Shown piece by piece: positions 28,001 to 39,234 of a DNA stretch of 64,000 nucleotides. The translations under genes and the position numbers were made by a program. This DNA comes from Vibrio diabolicus (GTDB lineage: Bacteria > Pseudomonadota > Gammaproteobacteria > Enterobacterales > Vibrionaceae): contig CCKK01000020.1 in assembly GCA_001048675.1 (NCBI GenBank), positions 434,001-498,000 on the forward strand, read 5' to 3'. Position 1 is the stretch's first letter. Each line of letters starts with the position of its first letter. Under the pieces are notes generated by a model. The model saw nothing but the letters and a program-made list of their open reading frames with translations, was not told where the DNA came from and did not search any database.

Positions 28001-28542
28001 GGGTCATCGCTGCCCATAGGAAATAGATCGAGAATCGACCCACGGCTCGCGTATTCACCTGGCCCAAATACTTGGTCTACGTGGCGGTAGCCCGAATTTT
28101 CAAGTTGTACACGTAGTTTCTCAAGCGAGAGTTGATCGCCGGTTTTCACCATTAAGGTATGTTGCAATAGAAAATCACGTGGCGACTGTCGCTGCAGCAC
28201 CGTACTGACTGGCACGATGGTAATGCCATTACGTTGGCTTGGCAGTTGGTATAGGCGCGCGATACGTTCAGAGATGATTTCTTGATGCGGAGAAAAGTTA
28301 TCGTAAGGCAGCGTTTCCCAATCAGGGAACAGGCTTACTGTTTGGTCGGTGAATTGTTCAATCTCCGCTTGAAGCTTTAAAGCGATTTGCGGGTCAGGCA
28401 CGACGAGTAGCGAGTGACTCGAATGCTGCTTGGCTAGCTCAGCAATAGCTAGAGGTAGAGCCGCGCCCGGTAAATTACCTAGCTGTTTTTTGTCGCCACG
28501 CTCAGAAGGATTGGTGACGGAAAGAATCGTTGCTTTTGTCAT
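25080..28542 (-). CDS. mfd: Transcription-repair coupling factor Mfd, one frameshift as read
   Basis: Mfd removes stalled RNA polymerase from damaged template and recruits UvrA. The N-terminal part (28542 to about 27150) has the UvrB-like region (LLVVPDPQIALKLQ, GEYASRGSILDLFPMGSDDPYRIDFFDDEI). The C-terminal part has the polymerase-interaction module (VVHIDHGIGRYIGLQTLEAGG), helicase Walker A GDVGFGKTE, DEEHRFG and the TRCF tail. The two parts are in different frames at RRRK|KKAVNSDTVIR. Deleting one base in the AA/TT pair at 27151-27152 gives RRRKDKKAVNSDT and a continuous 1153-aa protein, the family length. Probably a sequencing error. Confidence 0.94.
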
Positions 28543-28547
28543 AGGAG

Positions 28548-29117
28548 TTATTTTTTATCTCGCTCCATCGAGCGCTGACGTAAAAGTTTTTGTTGTTGAT
28601 ATAGTGCCGCTTTTATCAGCAAATCTTGGTCAGATTCACGTAGCATCTTATATCTAAGAGTGATAATGAAATCTTGCTCTGAAGCATCACATTCTTCCAC
28701 TTGAGCGTAGCCGTAAATCGCTGCTGCAGGATGATCGAGAAACAGTTTAACACGAACGAGTTGTTGGGCAGATAGCGCTGTATCTGAACGGTAACTGAGT
28801 TGGCTGGCGCCAAACTTCGTGGTTTGGTATCGAATGGAGGCATCATCTTGTTGTGAAAGCATAAAGCTCAACAAGAGGTTAAGTTTCGCGTTTTGCGTAT
28901 CAAGCAAGTTAATCACATGCTTTAAATCTTTGTTTTTTAGCTCTAGACGTGCATTGTCTGCCAACATATCTAGATGGCTAAATTCGCTGGCAACAATAAA
29001 CGGTGCTGGAATTTCGGAGACAAAGGTTTCTTCATCTGGCAAAGCAAAATCCGCACTCAACGTTTCGACGTTGATAGTGAGATTATGATGGACGGTAAAG
29101 TATTCTTGCTCTGTCAT
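28548..29117 (-). CDS. PilZ-like (PlzB-type) protein
   Basis: The product is 189 aa from ATG 29117, which has AAGGACC upstream; an in-frame start at 29162 lacks one. The layout resembles atypical two-part PilZ proteins of Vibrio: an N-terminal region (MTEQEYFTVHHNLTINVETL), a helical linker with LELKNKDLKHVINLLDTQNAKLNLLL, and a C-terminal beta domain (TTKFGASQLSYRSDTALSAQQLVRVKLFL ends near 125). The segment FGASQLSYRS takes the place of D/N-x-S-x-x-G, and no clear RxxxR is visible, so cyclic di-GMP binding is doubtful. Assignment to the V. cholerae PlzB group rests on remembered gene order next to mfd. It ends 5 bp before mfd. Confidence 0.65.
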   Translation of the reverse strand: MTEQEYFTVHHNLTINVETLSADFALPDEETFVSEIPAPFIVASEFSHLDMLADNARLELKNKDLKHVINLLDTQNAKLNLLLSFMLSQQDDASIRYQTTKFGASQLSYRSDTALSAQQLVRVKLFLDHPAAAIYGYAQVEECDASEQDFIITLRYKMLRESDQDLLIKAALYQQQKLLRQRSMERDKK

Positions 29118-29366
29118 ATAGTCGGTCCTTTTGCCAGCGAGCGCTCCCTGTTTACTCAACAAACAAAGAGAAGTAGGGCACTGATTATCGCTAACTGAAT
29201 GAAGTTATCAAGTTTACCTGATTTGTCCTTGAACTTTTTGCCCTAAATACAGACTTATTGCATGTCGTTGACAAATTTAGCGATTCTCTTGTCTTCTTAA
29301 TGAGAAGAGTAAGGTAAGATAATCTGCTAAAGCTTTATATCAAAACAACCAGTTGGTTTGTCTTAT

Positions 29367-30575
29367 ATGTATCATCCTATCTCATTATTTATTGGTTTGA
29401 GATATCTTCGGGGACGCTCTGGGGATAGGTTCAGCCGATTTGTTTCTTATATGTCGACGGCGGGTATTACTATCGGTGTAATGGCGTTGGTGACGGTTCT
29501 TTCTGTGATGAATGGGTTCGAATCGCAGTTAAAAGAGCGCATTTTAGGTGTGCTGCCTCATGCCGTTGTTTCGCAACACGATGGAAAAACGCCGTTGACC
29601 AAGTCTGCCCCTCCATTTGTTCAAGCGATGTCGAGTGAATCTGAACCGGAGCCTATCGTTCGTGGAGAGGCTGTAATTCAGAGTTCTGCGCAACTGACGG
29701 CAGGTTACCTCATTGGCATTGAACCAAAGAAAGGCGACCCGATTAGCAACCATTTGATTGCTGGGCGATTGTCGTCACTTCAAGCGGGCGATTACAATGT
29801 CTTTTTAGGTCATAGTTTGGCGCGCTCTCTAAAGGTATCAATGGGGGATAAAGTGCGCTTAATGGTGACCAACGCGACGCAGTTTACCCCACTTGGCCGT
29901 ATTCCTAGCCAGCGCAATTTTACTGTCGCTGGTATTTTCAATACGGGATCGGACGTTGATGGTCAATTAATGATTGTTAACATGACGGATGCATCTAAGC
30001 TGATGCGTTTTCCGAAAGACACGGTTTCTGGTTGGCGTGTCTTTTTCTCTGATCCATTTATGGTGACGGATTTTGCTGATCAACCCATGCCTGACGGGTG
30101 GCAATGGAGTGATTGGCGCGAGCAGCGTGGTGAGCTTTTCCAAGCGGTGAAAATGGAAAAGAACATGATGGGACTCATGCTAGGTCTGATAGTGGGCGTT
30201 GCTGCATTCAATATTATCTCCGCCTTAATCATGGTGGTGATGGAGAAACAATCAGAAGTCGCAATATTGAAAACTCAAGGCATGACTCAATCTCAAGTGA
30301 TGACCATTTTCATGGTACAAGGGGCGAGCAGCGGTGTAATTGGCGCGATTGTCGGTGGCGCTGCGGGCGTGATCTTGTCACTTAACCTGAATGCGATTCT
30401 TGAATCTGCCGGTGTGGCGCTATTCAGTTTCGGTGGCCATCTACCTATTTTGATTGATTCACTGCAAATTCTTTTAGTGGTGGTGTTGGCGATTGCTCTT
30501 AGCCTCGCTGCTACGCTTTATCCTTCTTATCGAGCATCTTCTGTTAAACCTGCTGAGGCACTTCGCTATGAATAA
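29367..30575 (+). CDS. lolC: Lipoprotein-releasing ABC permease LolC
   Basis: The product is 402 aa from ATG 29367 (a TTG three codons earlier is also in frame). With LolD and LolE it extracts outer-membrane-destined lipoproteins from the inner membrane and passes them to LolA. It has one N-terminal membrane helix ([23 protein letters not shown]), a ~220-aa periplasmic domain, and three C-terminal helices ending [20 protein letters not shown], the MacB/FtsX-type layout. It overlaps lolD by 8 nt. Confidence 0.92.
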   Translation: MYHPISLFIGLRYLRGRSGDRFSRFVSYMSTAGITIGVMALVTVLSVMNGFESQLKERILGVLPHAVVSQHDGKTPLTKSAPPFVQAMSSESEPEPIVRGEAVIQSSAQLTAGYLIGIEPKKGDPISNHLIAGRLSSLQAGDYNVFLGHSLARSLKVSMGDKVRLMVTNATQFTPLGRIPSQRNFTVAGIFNTGSDVDGQLMIVNMTDASKLMRFPKDTVSGWRVFFSDPFMVTDFADQPMPDGWQWSDWREQRGELFQAVKMEKNMMGLMLGLIVGVAAFNIISALIMVVMEKQSEVAILKTQGMTQSQVMTIFMVQGASSGVIGAIVGGAAGVILSLNLNAILESAGVALFSFGGHLPILIDSLQILLVVVLAIALSLAATLYPSYRASSVKPAEALRYE

Positions 30576-31275
30576 GCTATTAGAATGTCGTGATATTCGT
30601 AAAGTCTACCGAGAGGGTTCGTTAGATACGGAAGTGTTGAAAGGCGTAAGTTTCGATATCGATAAAGGGGAGCTGGTTTCTATTGTTGGCTCTTCTGGTT
30701 CTGGAAAAAGTACCTTATTGCATATTTTAGGGGCGTTAGATGACGCAACTCATGGTGAAGTTGATTTTCTAGGGCAAAACCTATCGGCTTTAAGTTCGAA
30801 TAAACAGGCGGCTTTACGCAACAAGCACCTTGGTTTTGTATACCAGTTCCATCACTTGTTAGCTGACTTTACTGCGCTTGAAAACGTGGCGATGCCACTG
30901 ATGATTGGCGGCGCTAAAGTAGCGGATGCAAAACAGGCGGCTAAAGCGCTGTTAGATAAAGTGGGTTTGAGTCATCGGATGCAACATAGACCTTCCGAGT
31001 TATCGGGCGGTGAGCGTCAACGTGTTGCGATTGCGCGTGCATTGGTGAATAAGCCTGATCTGGTTTTGGCCGATGAACCTACGGGGAACTTAGATCACAA
31101 TACGGCACTGTCTATCTATGATTTGATGCGCGAGCTCAATAAAGAGTCAAACATTGCATTTTTGGTTGTCACGCATGACAAAGAGCTGGCAGCGAAAATG
31201 GATCGTCAAATGCACATGCAAGATGGTTTGCTCGTAGATCGTTTTGTGACTGATACTGCGTCTGCGGAGGGCTAA
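30568..31275 (+). CDS. lolD: Lipoprotein-releasing ABC ATPase LolD
   Basis: The product is 235 aa from ATG 30568, which overlaps the lolC stop; the frame is open earlier but that is lolC sequence. Walker A is GSSGSGKST, the signature is LSGGERQR, and Walker B is [12 protein letters not shown], all intact. The LolD-specific [20 protein letters not shown] is present. It powers LolCDE in the inner membrane. lolE starts 2 bp downstream. Confidence 0.95.
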   Translation: MNKLLECRDIRKVYREGSLDTEVLKGVSFDIDKGELVSIVGSSGSGKSTLLHILGALDDATHGEVDFLGQNLSALSSNKQAALRNKHLGFVYQFHHLLADFTALENVAMPLMIGGAKVADAKQAAKALLDKVGLSHRMQHRPSELSGGERQRVAIARALVNKPDLVLADEPTGNLDHNTALSIYDLMRELNKESNIAFLVVTHDKELAAKMDRQMHMQDGLLVDRFVTDTASAEG

Positions 31276-31277
31276 TT

Positions 31278-32522
31278 TTGTTTTCATCTTTAGCATTGAT
31301 GATTGGTGGTCGCTTCAGTCGAGCGAAAAAGCGCAACAAGATGGTGTCTTTCATTTCGCTTTCTTCAACGATTGGTATTGCGGTTGGTGTAGCCGTGATC
31401 ATTATCGGTCTTTCTGCAATGAATGGCTTTGAGCGCGAGCTGCAATCGCGTGTGTTGTCAGTTATTCCACACGGTGAGTTGGAAGGCGTTAATGGTCCGC
31501 TTCATAACTACACCAAAACGATGAATCAAGCCCTAAACCATGAAGATGTTGTTGCGGCAGCGCCGTACGTTCGTTTTACGGGGTTAGCAGAAAAAGGCAG
31601 TAAGCTAAAAGCGATAGAAGTTCGTGGCGTAGAGCCTACTTTCGAGCAAGCGGTGTCGAGCTTATCGAATTTTATTGACCAGGAAGCTTGGCAAAACTTT
31701 TATGCCGGTCAGAAGCAAGTGATCTTAGGCCGAGGTGTTGCAAACGAGCTAAATGTCGCAGTGGGGGATTACATTACGTTGATGATTCCGCAAACAGGCG
31801 GCGCAAACAAAGTGCAGGCTCCCAAGCGTGTGCGCGTGAAGGTGTCTGGGTTCTTAACGTTGAATGGCCAAATAGACCATTCTTTAGCGTTAGTGCCATT
31901 AGCGGATGCTCAGCAATACGCGAGGTTAGGGGAAGGGGTCACTGGCATTTCACTAAAAACGGATGATGTTCTCAATGCGCCTTCTATTGTTCGTGAGGTA
32001 GGTAGCATGGTGGATGTTTACGTGTATTTGAAAAGCTGGCAGCAAAAGTTTGGTTTTTTGTATCGCGATATTCAGCTCGTACGCACCATTATGTACTTGG
32101 TGATGGTACTCGTGATTGGTGTGGCATGTTTTAACATTGTGTCTACGCTGATGATGGCAGTGAAAGATCGAGCCGCAGAAATTGCAATTTTGCGAACAAT
32201 GGGAGCAAAAGATAGCCTAATCAAACGTATCTTTGTTTGGCAAGGCGTGTTCTCTGGTGTATTTGGCAGTCTCGTCGGCAGTGTTATTGGTGTCTTAGTG
32301 GCGTTAAACCTGACTCCGTTAATTAAAGGGTTAGAGAGCTTAATCGGTCATCAGTTTTTATCGGGTGATATTTACTTCGTCGACTTCTTACCATCACAGT
32401 TACACTGGCCAGACGTAGCATTGGTGTCGGTGACGGCGATCGTTTTGAGTTTGCTTGCAACGTGGTATCCCGCTTCTCGCGCCGCGAAGTTAAATCCGGC
32501 AGCGGTGCTGAGTTCTAAATAA
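31278..32522 (+). CDS. lolE: Lipoprotein-releasing ABC permease LolE
   Basis: The product is 414 aa with a TTG start at 31278; GGAGG sits seven bases upstream, whereas the first ATG (31299) has none at that distance. Architecture is as LolC: helix 1 (STIGIAVGVAVIIIGLSAMNG), periplasmic domain, and three C-terminal helices (LVMVLVIGVACFNIVSTLMM and following). NGFERELQSRVLSVIPHGE is a shared LolC/E motif. It is the distal gene of lolCDE and is followed by a terminator. Confidence 0.93.
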   Translation: MFSSLALMIGGRFSRAKKRNKMVSFISLSSTIGIAVGVAVIIIGLSAMNGFERELQSRVLSVIPHGELEGVNGPLHNYTKTMNQALNHEDVVAAAPYVRFTGLAEKGSKLKAIEVRGVEPTFEQAVSSLSNFIDQEAWQNFYAGQKQVILGRGVANELNVAVGDYITLMIPQTGGANKVQAPKRVRVKVSGFLTLNGQIDHSLALVPLADAQQYARLGEGVTGISLKTDDVLNAPSIVREVGSMVDVYVYLKSWQQKFGFLYRDIQLVRTIMYLVMVLVIGVACFNIVSTLMMAVKDRAAEIAILRTMGAKDSLIKRIFVWQGVFSGVFGSLVGSVIGVLVALNLTPLIKGLESLIGHQFLSGDIYFVDFLPSQLHWPDVALVSVTAIVLSLLATWYPASRAAKLNPAAVLSSK

Positions 32523-32549
32523 CCAACCGTTTTACAATACGAGAAAAGC

Positions 32550-32577
32550 AAAAAGGACCGAATTCGGTCCTTTTTTG
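32550..32577 (+). terminator. Terminator of lolCDE
   Basis: AAAAGGACCGAA and TTCGGTCCTTTT form a stem with a T6 tail. Confidence 0.88.
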
Positions 32578-32670
32578 TATTTATCCAACTTGAGCGACAT
32601 CGTGTTTCATTCTAACTGTTAGGTGCCCCTCAACTGATAGCGCAAATGCTGATTTTTATGCAGTAACGTC

Positions 32671-33180
32671 TTATCTTATTTTGCGTTTTTGCCAGCTCCG
32701 AACCACTGAGTAGCGCCAAAGTCCTCTAATGCCGAAGTAGCCAATAATCGCGGATATGACACCACAGATAGCACAGCCTAATAAGAATGGAGGGCCAATA
32801 GTGCTCATCTGTTGCATGATGAATTCCCACGAAAGTTCAAAGTGGAAAGGTTGCGGAGGAACATGCATCACTAAAGCGCCAAGCTTATACGCAAAATAAA
32901 ATAACACAGGCATGGTGATGGGGTTGCTTATCCATACCAAAGCGACGGAGAGAGGTAAATTGACGCCAAGCATGATTGCCAAACCTGCAGCCATGATCAT
33001 TTGGCTTGGTAGCGGAACAAATGCCATAAATAACCCGACAGCAAAAGCCCCAGACGCCGAGCGACGATTTAAACACCACAAGTTCGGGTTGTACAACACA
33101 TTGCCGAAGACCTTCAATGCTTTTTGGCGTTTGATCAATTCATGATCTGGCATGAAGCGTTTTATCAGCTTTCTAGGCAT
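32671..33180 (-). CDS. DUF2062 inner-membrane protein
   Basis: The product is 169 aa from ATG 33180 (MPRKLIKRFMPDHELIKRQ), the usual N-terminus of the family; the frame is open to 33201. After a basic cytoplasmic stretch come about four hydrophobic segments (SASGAFAVGLFMAFVPLPSQ, AAGLAIMLGVNLPLSVALVW, PITMPVLFYFAYKLGALV, LLGCAICGVISAIIGYFGIRG). DUF2062 is often next to or fused with glycosyltransferases, but its function is unknown. It is divergent from comEC with only a few bases between the starts. Confidence 0.85.
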   Translation of the reverse strand: MPRKLIKRFMPDHELIKRQKALKVFGNVLYNPNLWCLNRRSASGAFAVGLFMAFVPLPSQMIMAAGLAIMLGVNLPLSVALVWISNPITMPVLFYFAYKLGALVMHVPPQPFHFELSWEFIMQQMSTIGPPFLLGCAICGVISAIIGYFGIRGLWRYSVVRSWQKRKIR

Positions 33181-33188
33181 AGGACAGC

Positions 33189-35449
33189 ATGACTCTCTCA
33201 AGAAAAAAGTTGGACCTTGGCGTTATTTGTAGCGAGCGTAATTTCGTCAGCTTGGTGGCCGACAATACCAGATTGGCGTTGGCTGCTGCTGGGAATAATA
33301 ACCACTGGCTCAATAATCAAATTACGTCGTGGCTTAATTAGCATAGGCGCAATTGCGGGCTTTATGGTTGTCATCGTCCACGGCAATGTATTGGAGTCTC
33401 AGAGACAAGCCCTTTTTCAAGCAGGGGAGAATATTACCATAATTGGTAAAGTTGACAGCCCTTTTACGCAAATAAGTCACGGATATGAAGGCATTGTGGC
33501 TCTAAAAAAGGTAAAATTCTCAAACTCTGTTACCTTTTCTTAAACCTAAAATCCGTCTTATTACGCCTTTTCCACTCGATGTTAACAGTGAGTTTACGAC
33601 ATCCGTCTCGTTAAAGCCGATTACAGGCCTACGCAACGAAGCTGGTTTTGACGCTGAAAAGCACGCAATGGGTAAAAGTATTATCGCACGCGGTGTTGTT
33701 AACAAGGATGTTACCTGGATTATTCGTTCTACTACATCTTTGCGCCAAGCCATTATCGCTGATGTTTCGGAGGATGTGTCCTCCCTTCATCATTTCTCGT
33801 TAATAAATGCGTTAGTTTTTGCCGATCGCTCTTGGTTATCTAAGGAGGATTGGCAAGCACTCAGAGACAGTGGTTTACTGCACTTGGTCTCGATTTCGGG
33901 CTTACATATTGGTATGGCGTTTACTTTTGGGGTAGTGGTGGGCGGTGCCATTCGTTATGCGTTACCTCAATACCAGCTATTGCCTAGCTTATGTGGGCTG
34001 ATGTTTGCCGTTGCCTATGCTTGGTTAGCGGACTTCTCATTACCTACTACCCGCGCGGTGTCTGTATGTGTTATTTACGTCGTTCTCAAATATACCTTAG
34101 TGCACTGGGCTTCCTGGCGGGTACTTTTGCTCGCGGTAGCGCTACAACTGCTTGTTCAACCTTTTGCATCGTATAGCATGAGTTTTTGGTTATCGTATTT
34201 GTCAGTTTGCGCAGTGCTGTTTGCAATCAATTTGATTCGGCATCAAAACGGGGGCTGGAAGGCGAAGTTAAAAGTGTTATTGCTTACTCAATTGATGTTG
34301 AGTGCGTTAATCGTGCCTATTAGTGGCTATTACTTTTCTGGTTTCAGTTTGTCATCAATTGCATACAACTTGGCGTTTATTCCTTGGTTCGGATTTATCG
34401 TTGTGCCTTTGATGTTTCTGGCCCTGTTCTCATCTTTATTTCTTGAAATGATAGCAAAGCCTCTGTGGCAGTTGGTGGACTGGTCATTGCAGCCATTGAG
34501 CACGTCAATTCAGTACGCGATAGGCTCCTGGCAACCCATTAGTATAGAAATGACAGGGTTGATTCTGGCGGGAATTATTTGCTTGGTGTTTCAACGATTA
34601 ATGTTTCAGTACGCGTGGTGTTTGTTACTTGGCATTGTAATTAGTATTAAGCTCACATCGGAATATGATCAGCAACATTGGCGCATTGATGTACTAGATG
34701 TGGGCCATGGCCTTGCGGTGATTGTAGAAAAAGACGATAAAGTGTTGCTCTATGATACAGGTAAAGCATGGCAAAATGGCAGTATTGCGGAGCAGGTCGT
34801 CACTCCGGTCTTGCATCAACGAGGTTATCAAAGCATCGATACGATGATCCTCAGCCACTCCGACAATGACCATGCAGGAGGACGCTTGTTCATTGAAGAT
34901 TCCTTTTCGCCACAGCGCAAACTCAGTAGCCAAAACTTTATCGGATATGAGTCTTGTACTCGCGGCGATCATTGGAAATGGCAAGGGTTAAATATAGAAG
35001 CACTTTGGCCTCCTGCTCTTGTTCAACGTGCATATAATCCGCACTCTTGTGTACTACGCCTTACCGATCCTATTTCTACGTTCAGTATGCTTTTTACTGG
35101 TGATATTGAGACCATTAGCGAGTGGATCTTGCTCAGGGAGCCTGAAAAGTTAAAAAGTGATGTGATGTTGGTCCCTCATCATGGTAGTAAAAGTTCGTCG
35201 AATCCTCGCTTTATTGAGGCGGTAAAACCGAGTGTGGCCGTTGCTTCTTTGGCAAAAAATAATCAATGGGGAATGCCGGCAGAACATGTTGTTGCAGCAT
35301 ATCGCAAGCTTGACATTACTTGGCTTGATACTGGGGAATATGGTCAGGTAAGCTTCTCTATTCACCGTGATAATTGGCGCTCAGAAACCAAACGTAGCGA
35401 TACATTTGAGCCTTGGTATAGGCAGATGCTGCGTAAGGGAGTAGAATGA
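33189..35449 (+). CDS. comEC: DNA uptake channel ComEC/Rec2, frameshifted as read
   Basis: ComEC carries single-stranded DNA across the inner membrane in natural transformation. The C-terminal beta-lactamase-like domain shows LDVGHGLAVIVEK, the metal-binding SHSDNDHAGG and LVPHHGSKSSSNPRF. The Competence domain has HLVSISGLHIGMAF. The N-terminal part (ALFVASVISSAWW ... VALKKVKF) runs into a stop at 33543 in a different frame; one extra A in the run 33513-33516 explains this and restores VNSQTLLPFLKPKIRL. The start is uncertain: TTG 33217 is available, but ATG 33189 plus one surplus T at 33210-33211 would give MTLSRKKWTLALFVAS. Length would be about 752 aa. Confidence 0.87.
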
Positions 35450-35480
35450 GAGTCTTAATGTAAGAAAATAAAGCACTTCT

Positions 35481-37229
35481 ATGTCGATAAATACTGATGA
35501 AACGACTTGGCAGACGTTTAAGCGTCTATGGCAATTTATTCGCCTTTACAAGTCAGGTCTTGTCGTTGCAGTCATTGCATTAGTTATTAATGCTATATCA
35601 GATACCTATATGATTTCCCTATTAAAACCATTACTAGATGAAGGTTTTGGGAACGCTGAATCTGATTTTCTACGCACGCTTCCATTGATTATTTTTGCCA
35701 TGATGTTTGTCCGTGGCATAAGTGGATTTGTCTCCACATACTGTTTGAGCTGGGTATCCGGAAATGTGGTTATGCAAGTCCGCCGTATGGTATTCAATCA
35801 CTTTATGCATATGCCTGTGTCTTACTTCGATAAGGAAAAGACGGGCAATTTATTGTCACGCATTACCTACGATTCAGAGCAAGTATCTGCGGCAACTAGC
35901 CAAGCGTTAGTGAGCATCGTTCGCGAAGGTGCAAGTATCATTGGCCTGTTAGTCCTGATGTTTTACAACAGCTGGCAGTTGTCGTTAGTGCTGTTTGCTG
36001 TTGCTCCTGTTGTCGCGTGGGGTATTGGTGTCGTTTCTAAACGTTTTAGAAAAATATCCAAAAATATGCAGACAATGATGGGCAACGTGACTGCGTCAGC
36101 AGAGCAGATGCTGAAAGGCCATAAAGTCGTGTTGAGCTACGGCGGCCAGGATATCGAACGTAAACGATTTGAAAAAGTCAGCAACCAAATGCGTCAACAA
36201 AGCATGAAGTTGGTGACAGCTCAAGCAGCGGCTAACCCTATCATCCAAATGATTGCGTCACTTGCTATTGTTGCCGTTCTTTACTTAGCAAGTATTGACT
36301 CGATTAAAGAGCAACTGACTCCAGGTACATTTACCGTTGTCTTCTCTGCGATGTTTGGTTTGATGCGTCCGCTTAAAGCGCTTACTAACGTTACCTCTCA
36401 GTTCCAACGTGGTATGGCCGCGAGCCAAACGCTCTTTGCGTTGATTGACCTTGAGCCTGAGAAAAACGAAGGTAAGTTGACAGTTGAACGCGCAAATGGC
36501 GATGTTTCAGTTAAAAACGTAAGCTTTACTTATACTGGCGCAGAAAAGCCAGCATTGGAAAATGTCAGCTTCGATATTCCAAGAGGGAAGACCGTTGCGC
36601 TGGTTGGTCGTTCCGGTTCCGGTAAAAGTACCATCGCGAACTTGTTCAATCGTTTCTATGATGTTGATAGTGGCTCCATCACATTAGACGGACATGATAT
36701 TCGTGAATACGAGCTAAAGAACTTGCGTCAGCAGTTTGCGCTAGTATCACAAAATGTTCATTTATTTAATGACACGATTGCAAACAATATTGCTTACGCA
36801 ACGGATGGAAAATACGAGCGCAGTGATATCGAGAAAGCGGCAAAACTCGCGCATGCTATGGAATTCATCAGCAAAATGGATGATGGGCTTGATACCATGA
36901 TTGGTGAAAATGGCGCGAGTCTATCTGGCGGTCAACGTCAACGTGTCGCTATTGCACGTGCTCTATTGCGTGATGCACCGGTATTGATTCTTGATGAGGC
37001 GACCTCTGCTTTGGATACGGAATCCGAACGCGCTATCCAAGCTGCATTAGATGAACTGCAGAAAGACAAAACGGTACTCGTGATTGCGCACCGCTTATCC
37101 ACAATCGAGAAAGCCGATGAAATTCTTGTGGTTGATGATGGCGCCATCATTGAGCGTGGCAACCACGCCGATCTTATTGCAAAAAATGGTGCGTATGCAC
37201 AATTGCACCGTATTCAGTTTGGTGAATAA
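35481..37229 (+). CDS. msbA: Lipid A/phospholipid flippase MsbA
   Basis: The product is 582 aa, the length of E. coli MsbA. It is a half-transporter that flips core-lipid A across the inner membrane. Six membrane helices occupy about 20-310, with the coupling region [20 protein letters not shown]. The ATPase domain has Walker [10 protein letters not shown], the signature LSGGQRQR, and Walker [13 protein letters not shown]. lpxK follows after 5 bp, the classical pair. It starts 31 bp after comEC. Confidence 0.96.
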   Translation: MSINTDETTWQTFKRLWQFIRLYKSGLVVAVIALVINAISDTYMISLLKPLLDEGFGNAESDFLRTLPLIIFAMMFVRGISGFVSTYCLSWVSGNVVMQVRRMVFNHFMHMPVSYFDKEKTGNLLSRITYDSEQVSAATSQALVSIVREGASIIGLLVLMFYNSWQLSLVLFAVAPVVAWGIGVVSKRFRKISKNMQTMMGNVTASAEQMLKGHKVVLSYGGQDIERKRFEKVSNQMRQQSMKLVTAQAAANPIIQMIASLAIVAVLYLASIDSIKEQLTPGTFTVVFSAMFGLMRPLKALTNVTSQFQRGMAASQTLFALIDLEPEKNEGKLTVERANGDVSVKNVSFTYTGAEKPALENVSFDIPRGKTVALVGRSGSGKSTIANLFNRFYDVDSGSITLDGHDIREYELKNLRQQFALVSQNVHLFNDTIANNIAYATDGKYERSDIEKAAKLAHAMEFISKMDDGLDTMIGENGASLSGGQRQRVAIARALLRDAPVLILDEATSALDTESERAIQAALDELQKDKTVLVIAHRLSTIEKADEILVVDDGAIIERGNHADLIAKNGAYAQLHRIQFGE

Positions 37230-37234
37230 ACGCG

Positions 37235-38242
37235 GTGGTTGAAAAAATCTGGTTTGAAAACCATCCAATAAAATACCTCTTGTGGCCGCTTTTGTGGCCA
37301 CTGAGTGTATTATTTGGAGCAATAAGTAAGTCTAAGCGAAAGCAATATCAAACAGGCCGTAAGCAAGCCTACAACGCGCCTATCCCTGTTATTGTTGTCG
37401 GCAATATCACAGCTGGTGGTAATGGCAAAACACCAGTTGTGGTTTGGCTTGTTGAGCAACTGCAACAGCTTGGGCTTAAGCCAGGTGTCGTTTCTCGTGG
37501 CTATGGAGCAAAAGCTCCTGCCTATCCGTTAGTGCTAAAAGAAGATACGCCTGCGAAACATTGTGGTGATGAGCCTAAGTTGATTCATCGCCGCACAGGA
37601 GCGCCTGTTGCGGTAGACCCGGTGCGTTCAAATGCAGTGAAAGCACTGCTTGAGTCAGGTGTGGATATCATTATTACGGACGATGGGTTACAACATTATG
37701 CGTTAGGCCGTGATATTGAGTTAGTGATTGTGGATGGGAATCGCCGATTTGGGAATGAAAGCCTCATTCCGCTTGGCCCACTTCGTGAAGGGGTCGAGCG
37801 TCTTGCTGAAGTCGACTTTATCATCACCAATGGCGGTCAAGCACATACGGGCGAAATCGCAATGACTTTAGCGCCATCTAAAGCCATTAACCTCAAGACT
37901 AAGCAACTTGTGGAAGTTTCTGAGTTAAAAGAGCTAGTGGCATTTGCAGGGATTGGGCATCCACCACGATTTTTTCATACACTAAACTCGATGAACGCAG
38001 ATGTTAAAGTCACAAAAGGTTTTGCTGACCATCAAGACTTTGACCAACAAGAATTAGAAGCATTGGCTCAACAAGGGGCCAATGTGATTATGACCGAGAA
38101 AGATGCTGTCAAGTGCAGCCATTATGCGCAAGATAATTGGTGGTATCTGCCTGTATCTGCCCAGTTTGAACCAAACGATGCAGAGCAAATTTTAAATAGA
38201 ATAAAAGAGGTTAAAGCGGCTTATGGATCACCGTCTGCTTGA
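37235..38242 (+). CDS. lpxK: Tetraacyldisaccharide 4'-kinase
   Basis: The product is 335 aa with a GTG start ([20 protein letters not shown]). LpxK phosphorylates the 4' position of the lipid A disaccharide at the inner membrane. A membrane-seeking N-terminal helix is followed by the P-loop [20 protein letters not shown] (about 50-70), DDGLQHYAL, and GPLREG. It lies between msbA and ycaR, and overlaps ycaR by 20 nt. Confidence 0.95.
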   Translation: MVEKIWFENHPIKYLLWPLLWPLSVLFGAISKSKRKQYQTGRKQAYNAPIPVIVVGNITAGGNGKTPVVVWLVEQLQQLGLKPGVVSRGYGAKAPAYPLVLKEDTPAKHCGDEPKLIHRRTGAPVAVDPVRSNAVKALLESGVDIIITDDGLQHYALGRDIELVIVDGNRRFGNESLIPLGPLREGVERLAEVDFIITNGGQAHTGEIAMTLAPSKAINLKTKQLVEVSELKELVAFAGIGHPPRFFHTLNSMNADVKVTKGFADHQDFDQQELEALAQQGANVIMTEKDAVKCSHYAQDNWWYLPVSAQFEPNDAEQILNRIKEVKAAYGSPSA

Positions 38243-38402
38243 GATTGTAGCTTGCCCTGTTTGCAAAGGTAAGCTGACGTACGATAAAGAGAATCAAGAG
38301 TTGATCTGCAAATTGGATCGCCTCGCTTACCCGATCAAAGAGGGTATTCCCGTTCTGCTCGAGCCTGAAGCTCGTACTATGAGTATGGATGAGGGACGCT
38401 AA
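38223..38402 (+). CDS. ycaR: YcaR, UPF0434/Trm112-like small protein
   Basis: The product is 59 aa: [20 protein letters not shown] at the start, then [20 protein letters not shown]. It is a Trm112-type fold with one CPVC pair; the second zinc-binding pair of Trm112 is reduced to a single Cys (LIC). It overlaps the end of lpxK by 20 nt and its TAA overlaps the kdsB ATG (TAATG), so the three are translationally coupled. Its function is unknown; it is conserved between lpxK and kdsB in gammaproteobacteria. Confidence 0.93.
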   Translation: MDHRLLEIVACPVCKGKLTYDKENQELICKLDRLAYPIKEGIPVLLEPEARTMSMDEGR

Positions 38403-39157
38403 TGTCTTTTACGGTTGTCATTCCTTCGCGTTACGCATCGAGCCGCTTGCCTGGTAAACCGTTAGCGGATATTGGCGGTAAGCCTATGGTTCAGTGGGTT
38501 TACGAGCAAGCGCTACAAGCGGGTGCGGAAGATGTTATCGTGGCAACTGATGACGAGCGTGTTGCTGATGCTGTCTCGTCGTTTGGTGGTAAAGTCTGTA
38601 TGACCTCTCCTAACCACGAATCAGGTACTGAACGCCTTGCTGAAGTTGTTGAAAAGATGGCTATTCCTGCAGACCACATTATTGTTAATGTGCAAGGGGA
38701 CGAGCCTTTGATTCCACCGTCTATCATTCGTCAGGTTGCTGATAACTTATCGGGGTGTGATGCTCCGATGGCGACATTAGCCGTAGAAATAGACTCGGAA
38801 GAAGAAGTGTTCAATCCGAATGCAGTTAAAGTTGTGGCTAATGAGCAAGGCTATGCGATGTACTTTAGCCGAGCAACTATCCCTTGGGATCGCGATAACT
38901 TTGCCAAACAAGACAAAATCATTGCCAATCCATTAATGCGTCATATTGGTATTTATGCTTATCGAGCTGGTTTCATTAATACGTATGTAAACTGGGCTCC
39001 GAGCGCATTGGAGCAGATCGAGTGCCTTGAGCAACTACGAGTGCTTTGGTACGGTGAAAAAATTCATGTAGCGGTAGCGAAAGAAGCGCCAGCAGCCGGC
39101 GTTGATACGCCAGAAGATCTAGAGGCGGTGCGCGCTATTGTGGCGAAGCAAGCATAA
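38402..39157 (+). CDS. kdsB: CMP-KDO synthetase (3-deoxy-manno-octulosonate cytidylyltransferase)
   Basis: The product is 251 aa. KdsB activates KDO with CTP for lipopolysaccharide core synthesis. The nucleotide-binding N-terminus ([15 protein letters not shown]), [23 protein letters not shown] and [11 protein letters not shown] are diagnostic. It is the last gene of the msbA-lpxK-ycaR-kdsB unit and is followed by a terminator. Confidence 0.97.
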   Translation: MSFTVVIPSRYASSRLPGKPLADIGGKPMVQWVYEQALQAGAEDVIVATDDERVADAVSSFGGKVCMTSPNHESGTERLAEVVEKMAIPADHIIVNVQGDEPLIPPSIIRQVADNLSGCDAPMATLAVEIDSEEEVFNPNAVKVVANEQGYAMYFSRATIPWDRDNFAKQDKIIANPLMRHIGIYAYRAGFINTYVNWAPSALEQIECLEQLRVLWYGEKIHVAVAKEAPAAGVDTPEDLEAVRAIVAKQA

Positions 39158-39185
39158 CTAAAGGTCACATTGAATTAAGAACGAG

Positions 39186-39213
39186 AAAGGCTCCTGAATT
39201 AGGAGCCTTTTTG
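39186..39213 (+). terminator. Terminator of msbA-kdsB unit
   Basis: AAAGGCTCCT - GAATT - AGGAGCCTTT hairpin followed by T residues. Confidence 0.85.
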
Positions 39214-39234
39214 TTGCTTATATCCAAGTATTAG

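Noticed and set aside
25080..28542. mfd as two genuine separate genes
   Set aside because: Both halves are required domains, the join is one base, and the corrected length is the usual 1153 aa.
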